Assembly (NCBI GenBank): GCA_944389925.1
Contig: CALXOD010000067.1
Span: 1 to 64,000, forward strand
Direction of reading: 5' to 3'
DNA length: 64,000 nucleotides
DNA from: an uncultured Victivallaceae bacterium
GTDB lineage: Bacteria > Verrucomicrobiota > Lentisphaeria > Victivallales > Victivallaceae
Shown here: positions 33,789 through 41,354 of the stretch, piece by piece
Numbering within the stretch: the stretch's first letter is position 1
Layout of the letters: each line of letters starts with the position of its first letter
Made by a program: the position numbers and the translations under genes
The notes under the pieces: generated by a model
Database searches by the model: none
Told to the model about the DNA's origin: nothing
The model's input: only the letters and a program-made list of their open reading frames with translations

Positions 33789-33937
33789 TGATCAGTCTGA
33801 TAAGCTCAAATTTGATCAGTCTGATCAGATAACGTCTTGTTTTTCAAGTTATTATCTTGCATATTTTTTTAAAAATCACTATAATATGATCAGATTGAAA
33901 CATTTTTCCCAGTATCAAACGTCAGAGATGTGATCAG
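33789..33937 (+). promoter_or_regulatory. Array of five TGATCAG operator-like repeats around the GntR-gene promoter
   Basis: TGATCAG occurs at 33789, 33813, 33822, 33887 and 33931. The pair at 33813/33822 contains the 10-bp palindrome TCTGATCAGA (33820-33829). The copy at 33887 begins two bases after the -10 box and the last ends directly at the first ATG. The arrangement is what an autoregulated transcription factor would show. Binding by the adjacent GntR protein is inferred. Confidence 0.65.
33857..33885 (+). promoter_or_regulatory. Sigma70 promoter of the GntR-type regulator gene
   Basis: TTGCAT (33857-33862), 17-base A/T-only-rich spacer, consensus TATAAT (33880-33885). It lies between upstream and downstream TGATCAG copies, about 50 bases before the coding start. 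Confidence 0.75.
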
Positions 33938-34966
33938 ATGAACGGACACCGAAGAACCATGAACAAACCGGCCGTGGCTGCGGAGATGATCGAATATCTT
34001 TCGGCGCGGATTTTTGCCGGGAATTATGAGCCGGGCGGGCGTATTCCTTCGGTACGGGCTCTGATGCGGAAGTTTCATTTGAGTTATGGCTCCACTTTGA
34101 ACGGGATTTCGTATCTTTGTGAAAACGGATTGCTGGAAAAACACCCCAAAAGCGGCGTGACCGTCAGCCGCCATCCCTGTCCGGCGCCACCGGAGAACGG
34201 ACGGTGCATCGGGGTTTTGACCAGTACCGGCAACCGTCCGAACCGGGGGCTGGTGTATGAGGCGTTGGCGGAAATTCAGCAGGCGGCGGCAGAATTTCAG
34301 TTGCCGCTGGTGGCGGTTTCCGGTCCGTTTGACGCACTGTTTCCGGTGCTGGAAAAATGCAGTGTGGTGATTGTCATGACCGAGCTGGAGGAAACGCTGA
34401 AGGAGTTGCCGTTCACGGCGCCGGCAGTGGGGTTGTTTCAGAGTGATGATTTCAACGGACAGATGTCGATCGTGGATCTGGATCCGTATCAGGCGGCTCG
34501 TGTGGCAGTGGATTTTTTTCGGGAACGGGTCCGGCGGGTGACGGTACTGACCGATCCGCAGCCGGTGTACCGGCATCGTGGACGGATCTTTGAGTATCTA
34601 TGGCATGAGGCAGGTGGTGAATGTACGGGCTTTATCGCCTCTTCTTATGCGGAGCTGACGGAATGTGAGTTTCGGGACGGGGAGGGGTACCTTTTCACAT
34701 CCGATCATCAGCTGCAGCATTATGTCGGACAGCGACGGAAAGCAGGGGATGGAGGTTTCCCTGAGTTTGCGGTTATGCTGGGGCTGGACGGTAAAAGTCT
34801 TCTGGTGCCGGAATTTGAGAAATATCCTACGGTTGCCGCCGACTGGAGGTGGATTGGTCGTGTGGCTTTTGAAGAAGCGTTAGCGCGAATGGAGCATCCG
34901 CGGCGTCCGGCCCGGCGTATTTACTGTCCCGGGAAATTGATTTTGCCGGGCGGGGATTCCGGCTGA
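33938..34966 (+). CDS. GntR-family regulator with a LacI-like effector domain
   Basis: A 342-residue transcription factor. N-terminal GntR winged helix at about residues 15-80: 'ARIFAGNYEPGGRIPSVRALMRKFHLSYGSTLNGISYLCENGLLEKHPKSGVTV'. From about residue 85 a periplasmic-binding-protein-like domain follows ('IGVLTSTGNRPNRGLVYEALAEIQQAA'), as in AraR/LacI-type sugar regulators. ATG 33959 is an alternative start; neither has a strong ribosome binding site. It is monocistronic, lies upstream of two genes for secreted proteins, and is surrounded by TGATCAG repeats, suggesting autoregulation. A carbohydrate ligand is likely but unknown. Confidence 0.82.
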   Translation: MNGHRRTMNKPAVAAEMIEYLSARIFAGNYEPGGRIPSVRALMRKFHLSYGSTLNGISYLCENGLLEKHPKSGVTVSRHPCPAPPENGRCIGVLTSTGNRPNRGLVYEALAEIQQAAAEFQLPLVAVSGPFDALFPVLEKCSVVIVMTELEETLKELPFTAPAVGLFQSDDFNGQMSIVDLDPYQAARVAVDFFRERVRRVTVLTDPQPVYRHRGRIFEYLWHEAGGECTGFIASSYAELTECEFRDGEGYLFTSDHQLQHYVGQRRKAGDGGFPEFAVMLGLDGKSLLVPEFEKYPTVAADWRWIGRVAFEEALARMEHPRRPARRIYCPGKLILPGGDSG

Positions 34967-35004
34967 GCGATCCGTGATTTTTCCCCCAAACGAGGAGTTT
35001 TTGC

Positions 35005-35016
35005 ATTTGCAAATGA
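35005..35016 (+). promoter_or_regulatory. Palindromic operator-like site ATTTGCAAATGA (copy 1)
   Basis: ATTTGCAAATGA within the palindrome CATTTGCAAATG (35004-35015), 60 bases before the pseudopilin gene at 35077. An identical 12-mer occurs upstream of the next gene at 35890. Confidence 0.5.
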
Positions 35017-35076
35017 ATCAGGCTGAATATTGATAAAACGAAGACCCACCCATCCTCAAAAAAGTCAGGAGAACGG

Positions 35077-35874
35077 ATGATGAAAAGACATTTTACGCTG
35101 ATCGAGTTGCTGGTGGTGATTGCGATTATCGCGATTCTGGCATCGATGCTGCTGCCGGCGTTGAACCGGGCGCGGGAGACGGCACGGATGGCCTCCTGCA
35201 CGAACAATCTGAAGACTCTCGGCATGTGGCATGCCTTTGATTATGATGGCTTCCTGCCGATGGCGAATACGGCCGCGATCGGGGGGTGGAAGGGAGGGAT
35301 GCGCTGGCCGCAGCTGCTGAGCAAGTTGTACAGCAAGGGGGATTGGCTCTCCTCTTTTAGCAAAGTGAGAACGGCGACCAATCCCTTCAACTGCCCGTCC
35401 GTCATTCCGACGGCGCAGCAGCTGCAGGCGGAAAAAGGATACAAAGATCTGGTGATTAATACCTATCTGCGCCTGTGGGCTTTGCAGTGGGCGCAGTATA
35501 CTCCGCTCCCGGTAGCTGATCAATATATGCAGAACGGCAATACATTTGTGAAAACCACGCGAATCACGCATCCTTCTGTGGGAATCACCATCGTGGACGC
35601 TGCCGCATCGAAGTCTACAAACAGTACTTATACGACGGGTTATAACAACGCCTACAGTAACTCTGCCTCAATCTGGATGCTGCGGGATCTGCAGGCGCAG
35701 AGTCTTTACGATGAAGCGGGACAGCCACGTCCCTTCGTCGGGCATCGGGGAGATGGTTTTTCAACCTCGTTGTTGTTTGTGGACGGACATGCCGCAGCAC
35801 AAAACCGCATGAGTCTCAAGAAACATCAGGGGGACCTTGGCCATCAGAAGCAGCATCTGGCCGATGGAAACTGA
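35077..35874 (+). CDS. Prepilin N-terminal domain protein
   Basis: A 265-residue DUF1559-like pseudopilin, ATG 35077 (or 35080) after AGGAGA. Leader MMKRH, helix [20 protein letters not shown], then '[21 protein letters not shown]'. The C-terminal signature is '[18 protein letters not shown]', a relaxed H-x(n)-D-G-H. His precedes the cleavage site. It lies between a sugar-type regulator and a secreted propeller protein and shares the ATTTGCAAATGA site with the latter, suggesting joint regulation. Confidence 0.8.
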   Translation: MMKRHFTLIELLVVIAIIAILASMLLPALNRARETARMASCTNNLKTLGMWHAFDYDGFLPMANTAAIGGWKGGMRWPQLLSKLYSKGDWLSSFSKVRTATNPFNCPSVIPTAQQLQAEKGYKDLVINTYLRLWALQWAQYTPLPVADQYMQNGNTFVKTTRITHPSVGITIVDAAASKSTNSTYTTGYNNAYSNSASIWMLRDLQAQSLYDEAGQPRPFVGHRGDGFSTSLLFVDGHAAAQNRMSLKKHQGDLGHQKQHLADGN

Positions 35875-35889
35875 TTAAAAAAACTGCAG

Positions 35890-35901
35890 ATTTGCAAATG
35901 A
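35890..35901 (+). promoter_or_regulatory. Palindromic operator-like site ATTTGCAAATGA (copy 2)
   Basis: Identical 12-mer to that at 35005-35016, located 32 bases before the start of the propeller gene at 35933. Confidence 0.5.
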
Positions 35902-35932
35902 CATCATAAGAGAAATAACGAAAGGTCGAAGC

Positions 35933-37894
35933 ATGAGGAAAAAACTGGCAGCCTTGAATCTGGCTCTGCTGGCCGCCTGGAGTGCCGTTGCCATGACGGA
36001 TCTCGGCAATGGTTTCACGGACCATGGCATCTGTACGCCGGTCAGCAGCAATAAAGGAGTGACTACCGCCGTTGGAGCACGAGGACAGGACGTTCTGTTA
36101 TCGCTTTTTGCTGATTATCGTGGATGCAACGGAATATATATGATTGATCCGGCAACAGGCGAACAGGAGTTTTTTGAGCTGCCTTTTGCGCCGAGTGGGC
36201 ATTACGGCGTTTTTTCATCCTTATACAGTCGGGGGAATCGATATTATTCCCATCATAGCGGTCATTTGACGGAATTCGATCCGGTGACGAAGTCCTTCAA
36301 AGTATTTCCCACCCATACCGGAATGGGGATGGCAATGACTGAAGATGATGAGGGGACCATCTGGACCGTTACCTATCCCAACAGCGGATTGGTGGGATAC
36401 AATCCGAAAACTGGTTATTTCAAGGACTTTGGAAGTCTGCGCCGAGAGAATTGGGCACAATATCACCGGACGATCGCGGCAGACGATGCCGGTTGGCTCT
36501 ATTTTGGTGTCGGTAACACTCGGGCGCAACTGGTTGGATTTCATCCGGCTTCCGGAAAAAAAGTGGAATTTCTCTCTGAAAGTCAGCGTCCTTCCGGAAG
36601 CAGCGCAATGGTGTTTCGGGCGGAAGACGGTAAAGTCTATGGAGCCGTCGCTCCTACGCAGAATCAGCGGGATGTCGCGGAGGCATTCGAAAAAGTGCGC
36701 AATCTCAAGCCGGCACCGCAGTGGTACGAATTTTACCGTGGGGAAATGAGACCGGTTGACGGGGTACCGCAACTGACGCTGCGTAAGATTGATACCGGCT
36801 CACAATCGTTTCAGAACTATCGTTTTCGGGATGGTTGGAAGATCAAACGTTTTGATCCGGTGGAACGGGCAGTGCGGTTTATCGACCGAGACGGAAATAA
36901 AAAAGAATTTCGCATGGAATATCCGACCGAAGGCGCCCATGTCTCCAGTCTGGCTGCGACCGGAAATGGTCTGATTACCGGGGGGACATCGTTCCCGATG
37001 CGCAATTTCGTTTATGATCCGCAGAAGGACACGATGATTAATCGGAATGGCGCGGTGCAGTGGAATACCCTGTTGCCGTGGAAGAACCACCTGTTTGTCG
37101 GTGCGTATAACGGTGGTTTTCTGATCGATTGGCAGCTGGACAAGCCGTTTGATGGTATCCCTCGTTTTGTCACGCAGGCGAAGACCAATCCCCGGTGCAT
37201 TAATCAGGCCGGCAAGGAGCTGATTCGTCCGCATGTATTGAAGATCACGGCGGACGGCAAGGTGGTCCTGATGGGCGGCACACCGGAATATGGCCACACC
37301 GGCGGCGGTCTGGCCTTGTGGAACCGGGAAACGAATGAGTTCACGGTGATTCCCAATCGGGATTTGATTCCGGATCACAGCATTTATGCATTGGCACCGC
37401 TGCCGGACGGACGGATTTTCGGCGGAACGACGGTAGAGGCGGGAACCGGTGGGGAACAGAAGGCGCGACAGGCGAAGTTCTTCGAATTTGATTTGAAATC
37501 CCGGAAAATCGTTCGGGAATTCGATGGGATTCCGAAGGCGACGACGATTCACGATCTGACGGTGCTTCCGGACGGCAAGATTCTCGGAATTGCGGACAAA
37601 AAAGAATTTTTCCTCTTTGACCCCGCGACGGGCAAAGTGGTGCGGCGCTGGAATTCCGGACGGTTCGGATTGGCGGCGTGGCAGCAGGGCCCGCGGATGT
37701 TTGTGCGGAACGGGGACGACGTGTATGTACTGTTTCGCCGGCATATCGTGAAAGTAAATCCGGATCAAGGGGAACTGATCGAACTGGCGGAATCTCCGGT
37801 GGAGATCCTCACCGGCGGGGATTGGCTGGACGGCCGGATTTACTTCGCCAACGGCTCCCGGTTGTACAGCTATCAGGTGCCGGAAAAACAATAG
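35933..37894 (+). CDS. Secreted beta-propeller protein
   Basis: A 653-residue protein with a signal peptide (MRKKLAALNLALLAAWSAVA, cut near residue 20) and repeated strands of the type 'G-x-I-Y-x-x-D-P-A-T-G-E', 'G-H-L-T-E-F-D-P-V-T-K', 'G-L-V-G-Y-N-P-K-T-G', 'A-Q-L-V-G-F-H-P-A-S-G', 'L-F-D-P-A-T-G-K'. These indicate a propeller of about 40-50-residue blades, comparable to Vgb/two-component-regulator propeller repeats. No catalytic motif is evident; it may be a periplasmic or outer-membrane glycan-binding protein or lyase-like propeller. GAAAGG precedes ATG 35933. A 12-bp operator shared with the pseudopilin gene lies just upstream. Confidence 0.75.
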   Translation: MRKKLAALNLALLAAWSAVAMTDLGNGFTDHGICTPVSSNKGVTTAVGARGQDVLLSLFADYRGCNGIYMIDPATGEQEFFELPFAPSGHYGVFSSLYSRGNRYYSHHSGHLTEFDPVTKSFKVFPTHTGMGMAMTEDDEGTIWTVTYPNSGLVGYNPKTGYFKDFGSLRRENWAQYHRTIAADDAGWLYFGVGNTRAQLVGFHPASGKKVEFLSESQRPSGSSAMVFRAEDGKVYGAVAPTQNQRDVAEAFEKVRNLKPAPQWYEFYRGEMRPVDGVPQLTLRKIDTGSQSFQNYRFRDGWKIKRFDPVERAVRFIDRDGNKKEFRMEYPTEGAHVSSLAATGNGLITGGTSFPMRNFVYDPQKDTMINRNGAVQWNTLLPWKNHLFVGAYNGGFLIDWQLDKPFDGIPRFVTQAKTNPRCINQAGKELIRPHVLKITADGKVVLMGGTPEYGHTGGGLALWNRETNEFTVIPNRDLIPDHSIYALAPLPDGRIFGGTTVEAGTGGEQKARQAKFFEFDLKSRKIVREFDGIPKATTIHDLTVLPDGKILGIADKKEFFLFDPATGKVVRRWNSGRFGLAAWQQGPRMFVRNGDDVYVLFRRHIVKVNPDQGELIELAESPVEILTGGDWLDGRIYFANGSRLYSYQVPEKQ

Positions 37895-37979
37895 TCCACA
37901 TCAACCGCAACGGCCGCGGCATCCAGTCCCGGGTGCCGTCGGCTGATAATGAAAAAAAAGAAAATTTTTAGAATCGGAT

Positions 37980-38008
37980 TTGACAACGGGCAATTTCCGT
38001 GCCATCTT
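37980..38008 (+). promoter_or_regulatory. Candidate trp promoter
   Basis: Perfect -35 TTGACA (37980-37985), 17 bases, weak -10 CATCTT (38003-38008). A start about seven bases on would make the leader peptide mRNA nearly leaderless, which fits the absence of a ribosome binding site before its ATG. A second possible -10 (GATAAT, about 37943) lies upstream. Confidence 0.4.
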
Positions 38009-38015
38009 AAAAAAT

Positions 38016-38066
38016 ATGAAATACTCGACATACAATCGTAACACGGGTCGATGGCTCTGGCGGTAA
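38016..38066 (+). CDS. trpL: trp operon leader peptide
   Basis: A 16-residue open frame MKYSTYNRNTGRWLWR with TAA stop. Trp codons are numbers 13 and 15 (TGG at 38052 and 38058), two of the last four residues, as in classical trp leader peptides. It ends inside segment 1 of a four-segment attenuator immediately before trpE. No Shine-Dalgarno sequence precedes it. Only function-by-position supports the call, but the coincidence of two tandem-spaced Trp codons, pairing segments and trpE is strong. Confidence 0.85.
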   Translation: MKYSTYNRNTGRWLWR

Positions 38067-38153
38067 ATCCGCCGGGGCAGTGTTGTCGTTTGTTGGTCAG
38101 ATTCTGAAGAAACCGGCGGTGGGAACGCATTTTGCTTCTGCCGCCGTTTTTTT
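38057..38153 (+). promoter_or_regulatory. trp attenuator (segments 1-4)
   Basis: Segment 1 CTGGCGG (38057-38063) pairs with segment 2 CCGCCGG (38069-38075). Segment 2 is also the exact complement of segment 3 CCGGCGG (38113-38119). Segment 3 pairs with segment 4 CCGCCG (38141-38146), which is followed by seven U (38147-38153). With Trp abundant, 1:2 and the 3:4 terminator form. With a ribosome stalled at the Trp codons, 1 is masked and 2:3 antiterminates. Confidence 0.85.
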
Positions 38154-38172
38154 GTATTGAAAATTCTGAGAC

Positions 38173-38217
38173 CGCCGCGCCCTGGGAATAGGCATTCCGG
38201 GCGCGGCGTTTTTTTTT
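38173..38217 (+). terminator. Second intrinsic terminator before trpE
   Basis: CGCCGCGCCC (38173-38182) / GGGCGCGGCG (38199-38208), with an additional inner GGAAT/ATTCC stem, then nine T. It is stronger than the attenuator hairpin and lies 27 bases before the trpE ATG. Confidence 0.92.
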
Positions 38218-38243
38218 ACAGCAATTCATGGAGAAAAATCAAG

Positions 38244-39725
38244 ATGGCACAGATGAGTTTCAGGGAATTTGAGGAGGCCTGCGGGCGCGGCAATCTCGTG
38301 CCGGTCTGCCGGGAAGTGTTGGCGGATCTGGAGACGCCGGTGTCAGTGCTGGCACGGTTTGCGGAAGATGAACATGTGTTTTTGCTGGAGAGTGTCGAAG
38401 GCGGCGAGCGTTTCGGACGCTATTCTTTTATAGGAGTACGTCCCCGGGGAGTGTTCACCGTCGAGGACGGCAAGCCGTATCTGACCGGGCGCGACGGAGC
38501 GCGCGTCGAACTGCCCGCACCGGATGGGGCGTTTACGGCGTTACGTGCGTTACTGAAGGAGGTTGTCCCCGCAGACGTGCCGGGGCTGCCGCCGTTGTTC
38601 GGTGGCGCGGTCGGTTACATCGGGTACGAGACGGTGCGGGAATTCGAATCGCTCGCCATTCCGGTGCCGCCGCCCGGAGAACCGTCGGCGGCGATGCTGA
38701 TCACTGACGAAATGATCGTGTTCGACAACGTCCGGCATACCATCCGGCTGGTGGTATGTGTGCGACCTGAAGAATTTGCAACGCGACATGAGGCCTATGA
38801 AGATGCATTGCGGCGGCTGGAGGAACTGGCGGCGATCCTGCGTCGTCCTGCGGCAGTGCCGATGGAACCTCCGGTTCGGGCGCCGCGGCCGGAAGGAAAT
38901 CTGACGCGGGATGAATTTGGAGAAATGGTGGAGAAAGCCCGGGAACAGATCCGCGCCGGAGAAGCGATTCAGGTGGTACTGTCTCAGAAATTTTCCGCCC
39001 CGGCCGTCTCTTCCGGATTGCAACTGTATCGGGCGCTGCGGCTGGTCAACCCGTCACCCTATACATTCTACCTCAAAATCGGCGATCGCACGTTGGTCGG
39101 TTCTTCGCCGGAAACGATGGTCAAACTGGAGGACGGCTGCTGTTCTCTGCGTCCCATTGCCGGGACCCGCCGTCGGGGCGCCACTCCCGCTCAGGATCGG
39201 GCGCTTGCCGATGAACTATTGCGGGACGAAAAGGAGCGGGCGGAGCATCTGATGCTGGTCGATCTCGGGCGGAACGACCTTGGTCGGGTGGCCCGCCCGG
39301 GGAGTGTGCAGGTGAAATCCTTCATGACTGTGGAGCGTTACAGCCACGTTATGCATCTGGTCAGTTCCGTGGATGCTGTGATGGCGGAAGATTTGGATGC
39401 GTTTGATCTGGTTCGGGCGGTGTTTCCGGCGGGGACGTTGTCCGGGGCACCGAAAATCCGGGCCATGGAATTGATCGGGGAACTGGAGCAGACCCCGCGC
39501 GGCGTATACGGTGGCGCAGTTGGTTATTTCAGCTATACCGGAAATCTGGACCTGGCCATCACAATCCGCACGCTGGAATTGCATGATGGCCGGGTGACGG
39601 TGCAGACGGGGGCCGGAATTGTGTACGATTCGGATCCGGATCGGGAGTATGAAGAGACGTTGAACAAAGCCGCCGCGGTTTTTACGGCAATCCGTCTGGC
39701 CGCGAACGGATTGGAACTGGAATGA
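38244..39725 (+). CDS. trpE: Anthranilate synthase component I
   Basis: ATG 38244 after GGAGA (an in-frame TTG at 38157 lies inside the leader terminator and is rejected). The 493-residue protein has the N-terminal tryptophan-binding L-L-E-S at about residues 46-49 and 'RFGRYSFIG'. The chorismate-binding C-terminal domain includes 'IQVVLSQKF', 'PIAGTRRRG', 'ELLRDEKERAEHLMLVDLGRNDLGRV' and 'GAPKIRAMELI'. It makes anthranilate from chorismate with TrpG and is probably feedback-inhibited by tryptophan. First gene of a complete trpEGDCFBA operon under attenuation control. Confidence 0.96.
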   Translation: MAQMSFREFEEACGRGNLVPVCREVLADLETPVSVLARFAEDEHVFLLESVEGGERFGRYSFIGVRPRGVFTVEDGKPYLTGRDGARVELPAPDGAFTALRALLKEVVPADVPGLPPLFGGAVGYIGYETVREFESLAIPVPPPGEPSAAMLITDEMIVFDNVRHTIRLVVCVRPEEFATRHEAYEDALRRLEELAAILRRPAAVPMEPPVRAPRPEGNLTRDEFGEMVEKAREQIRAGEAIQVVLSQKFSAPAVSSGLQLYRALRLVNPSPYTFYLKIGDRTLVGSSPETMVKLEDGCCSLRPIAGTRRRGATPAQDRALADELLRDEKERAEHLMLVDLGRNDLGRVARPGSVQVKSFMTVERYSHVMHLVSSVDAVMAEDLDAFDLVRAVFPAGTLSGAPKIRAMELIGELEQTPRGVYGGAVGYFSYTGNLDLAITIRTLELHDGRVTVQTGAGIVYDSDPDREYEETLNKAAAVFTAIRLAANGLELE

Positions 39726-39741
39726 CGAAGGAGGTGCCGCG

Positions 39742-40341
39742 ATGATTCTGGTCATTGATAATTACGATTCATTCACCTACAATCTGGTGCATTTGCTGTA
39801 TACCCTGACGCCGCAGGTACTGGTGCGGCGCAATCGGGAAATTACCGTGGACGAAGTCTTGGCGCTGCGTCCGGAGGCGATCGTGCTTTCCCCGGGCCCC
39901 GGACGGCCGGAGAAGGCCGGCATCATGCCGGAATTGATCCGGCGTGCCTTCCGGGAGATCCCGCTGCTCGGCGTCTGTCTGGGGCATCAGGCGATCGGAC
40001 AGGCGTTCGGCGGCGAGGTAGTCGGCGCCAAAGAGATCATGCACGGGAAATCCTCGGACATCTTTCATGACGGAAAAGGGGTGTTTGCCGGACTGGAATC
40101 GCCGTTTCGGGCGGTACGGTATCATTCACTGGCGCTGCGAGAAGCGTCTCTGCCGCCGGAGCTGGAGGTGACGGCCCGGACGGCGGATGGGGAGGTTATG
40201 GGGATCCGGCATCGGGAATTTCCGGTGGAGGGGATTCAGTACCACCCGGAATCGATCATGACTGCTACCGGAAAGCGCCAGCTGGCTAATTTCGTCCGGA
40301 TGGCCGGAGCATATCGCCGCGGTACTAGTGGAAGGGGGTGA
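39742..40341 (+). CDS. trpG: Anthranilate synthase component II (glutamine amidotransferase)
   Basis: A 199-residue class I amidotransferase. 'VIDNYDSFTYNLVHLL' at the N-terminus, oxyanion strand 'LSPGPGRPEKAG', nucleophile Cys in G-V-C-L-G-H-Q (about residue 79), and the His-Glu pair in 'GIQYHPESI'. It releases ammonia from glutamine for TrpE. It is not fused to trpD. The H-G-K-S-S segment is typical of TrpG/PabA. GGAGG precedes the ATG. Confidence 0.95.
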   Translation: MILVIDNYDSFTYNLVHLLYTLTPQVLVRRNREITVDEVLALRPEAIVLSPGPGRPEKAGIMPELIRRAFREIPLLGVCLGHQAIGQAFGGEVVGAKEIMHGKSSDIFHDGKGVFAGLESPFRAVRYHSLALREASLPPELEVTARTADGEVMGIRHREFPVEGIQYHPESIMTATGKRQLANFVRMAGAYRRGTSGRG

Positions 40342-40343
40342 AC

Positions 40344-41354
40344 ATGCTGCGGGAATTTCTGGAAAAAGTGCTGGCCGGACACGACCTTACCGCCGGAGAG
40401 ATGGAGCGCGTGGTCGCATTGCTGACCGGCGGCGAAGTCCCGCACGTACAGATCGGTGCCTTCCTCGCCGCACTGCGGATGAAGGGCGAATCCCGTTCTG
40501 AACTAGTTGGAGCTGCCCGAATGTTGCGGCGTCATGCCACCTTTATCGACTGTGGCTGTCGGGACGTGGTGGATGTGGTAGGTACCGGCGGAGACGGGGG
40601 GATTTCGTTCAACATTTCGACGACGTCGGCCCTGGTGGCGGCGGGCGCGGGAGTGGTGGTCGCCAAACACGGAAACCGGGCGGTTTCCGGCAAATGCGGA
40701 TCAGCCGACGTGCTGGCGGAACTGGGGTTCAATCTGGAGACGACGCCGGCGCAGATGGAGTATTCGATCCGGGAACACGGTATCGGTTTCCTCTTCGCGC
40801 AGAAAATGCACCCTATGCTCGGTGCCGTGGCGGTTTTACGGCGGGAATTGCGGGTACGCACGATCTTCAACATGCTCGGGCCGCTCTGCAATCCGGCAGG
40901 AGCCTCCGCCATGGTGCTGGGGGTTTACGACGCCGGACTGACGGAATTGTTTGCCGAGGCGTTGGCTGATCTCGGGATCCGCCGGGCCATGGTGGTGCAC
41001 GGGCACGACGGGCTGGATGAGATCAGTTGCGCCGCACCGACCCGGGTGACGGAGTTGAAGAACGGAACCCTGACCAGTTACGAACTCTTTCCGGAGATGC
41101 TGCTGGGGCGGGCGTTTCCCGCCGGATCATTGCGAGGCGGCGATGCGGCGGAAAACGCCGCGGTGCTGCTCGACGTGCTGGAAGGGCGTGATCACGGTGC
41201 TCCACAGGCGGTGGTGCTGCTGAACGCGGGTGCGGCGATTTATGTCGGCGGCCTGGCGGAATCGCTGCAGGAGGGGATGGCACGTGCCGCCGCCGCCATC
41301 GATTCCGGCGCGGCCCGGGAGAAACTGCGATTGCTGATTGAGGAGAGCCTGTGA
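40344..41354 (+). CDS. trpD: Anthranilate phosphoribosyltransferase
   Basis: ATG 40344, six bases after AAGGGGG; an in-frame GTG at 40338 is the alternative. The 336-residue protein has the PRPP loop 'VGTGGDGGISFNISTTSALVAAGAGVVVAKHGNRAVSGKCGSAD' and 'MHPMLGAVAVLRRELRVRTIFNMLGPLCNPA'. It transfers phosphoribose from PRPP to anthranilate. Only two bases separate it from the trpG stop, and its stop overlaps the trpC start. Confidence 0.95.
   Translation: MLREFLEKVLAGHDLTAGEMERVVALLTGGEVPHVQIGAFLAALRMKGESRSELVGAARMLRRHATFIDCGCRDVVDVVGTGGDGGISFNISTTSALVAAGAGVVVAKHGNRAVSGKCGSADVLAELGFNLETTPAQMEYSIREHGIGFLFAQKMHPMLGAVAVLRRELRVRTIFNMLGPLCNPAGASAMVLGVYDAGLTELFAEALADLGIRRAMVVHGHDGLDEISCAAPTRVTELKNGTLTSYELFPEMLLGRAFPAGSLRGGDAAENAAVLLDVLEGRDHGAPQAVVLLNAGAAIYVGGLAESLQEGMARAAAAIDSGAAREKLRLLIEESL

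Noticed and set aside
38118-38128. T-box-like sequence GGTGGGAACGC upstream of trpE
   Set aside because: It resembles the T-box core by chance. No stem I/specifier structure is visible, and the leader peptide with two Trp codons explains the region better.
38157-38243. Extended trpE start at TTG 38157
   Set aside because: It lies within the leader terminators and has no ribosome binding site; ATG 38244 has GGAGA and matches the family start.
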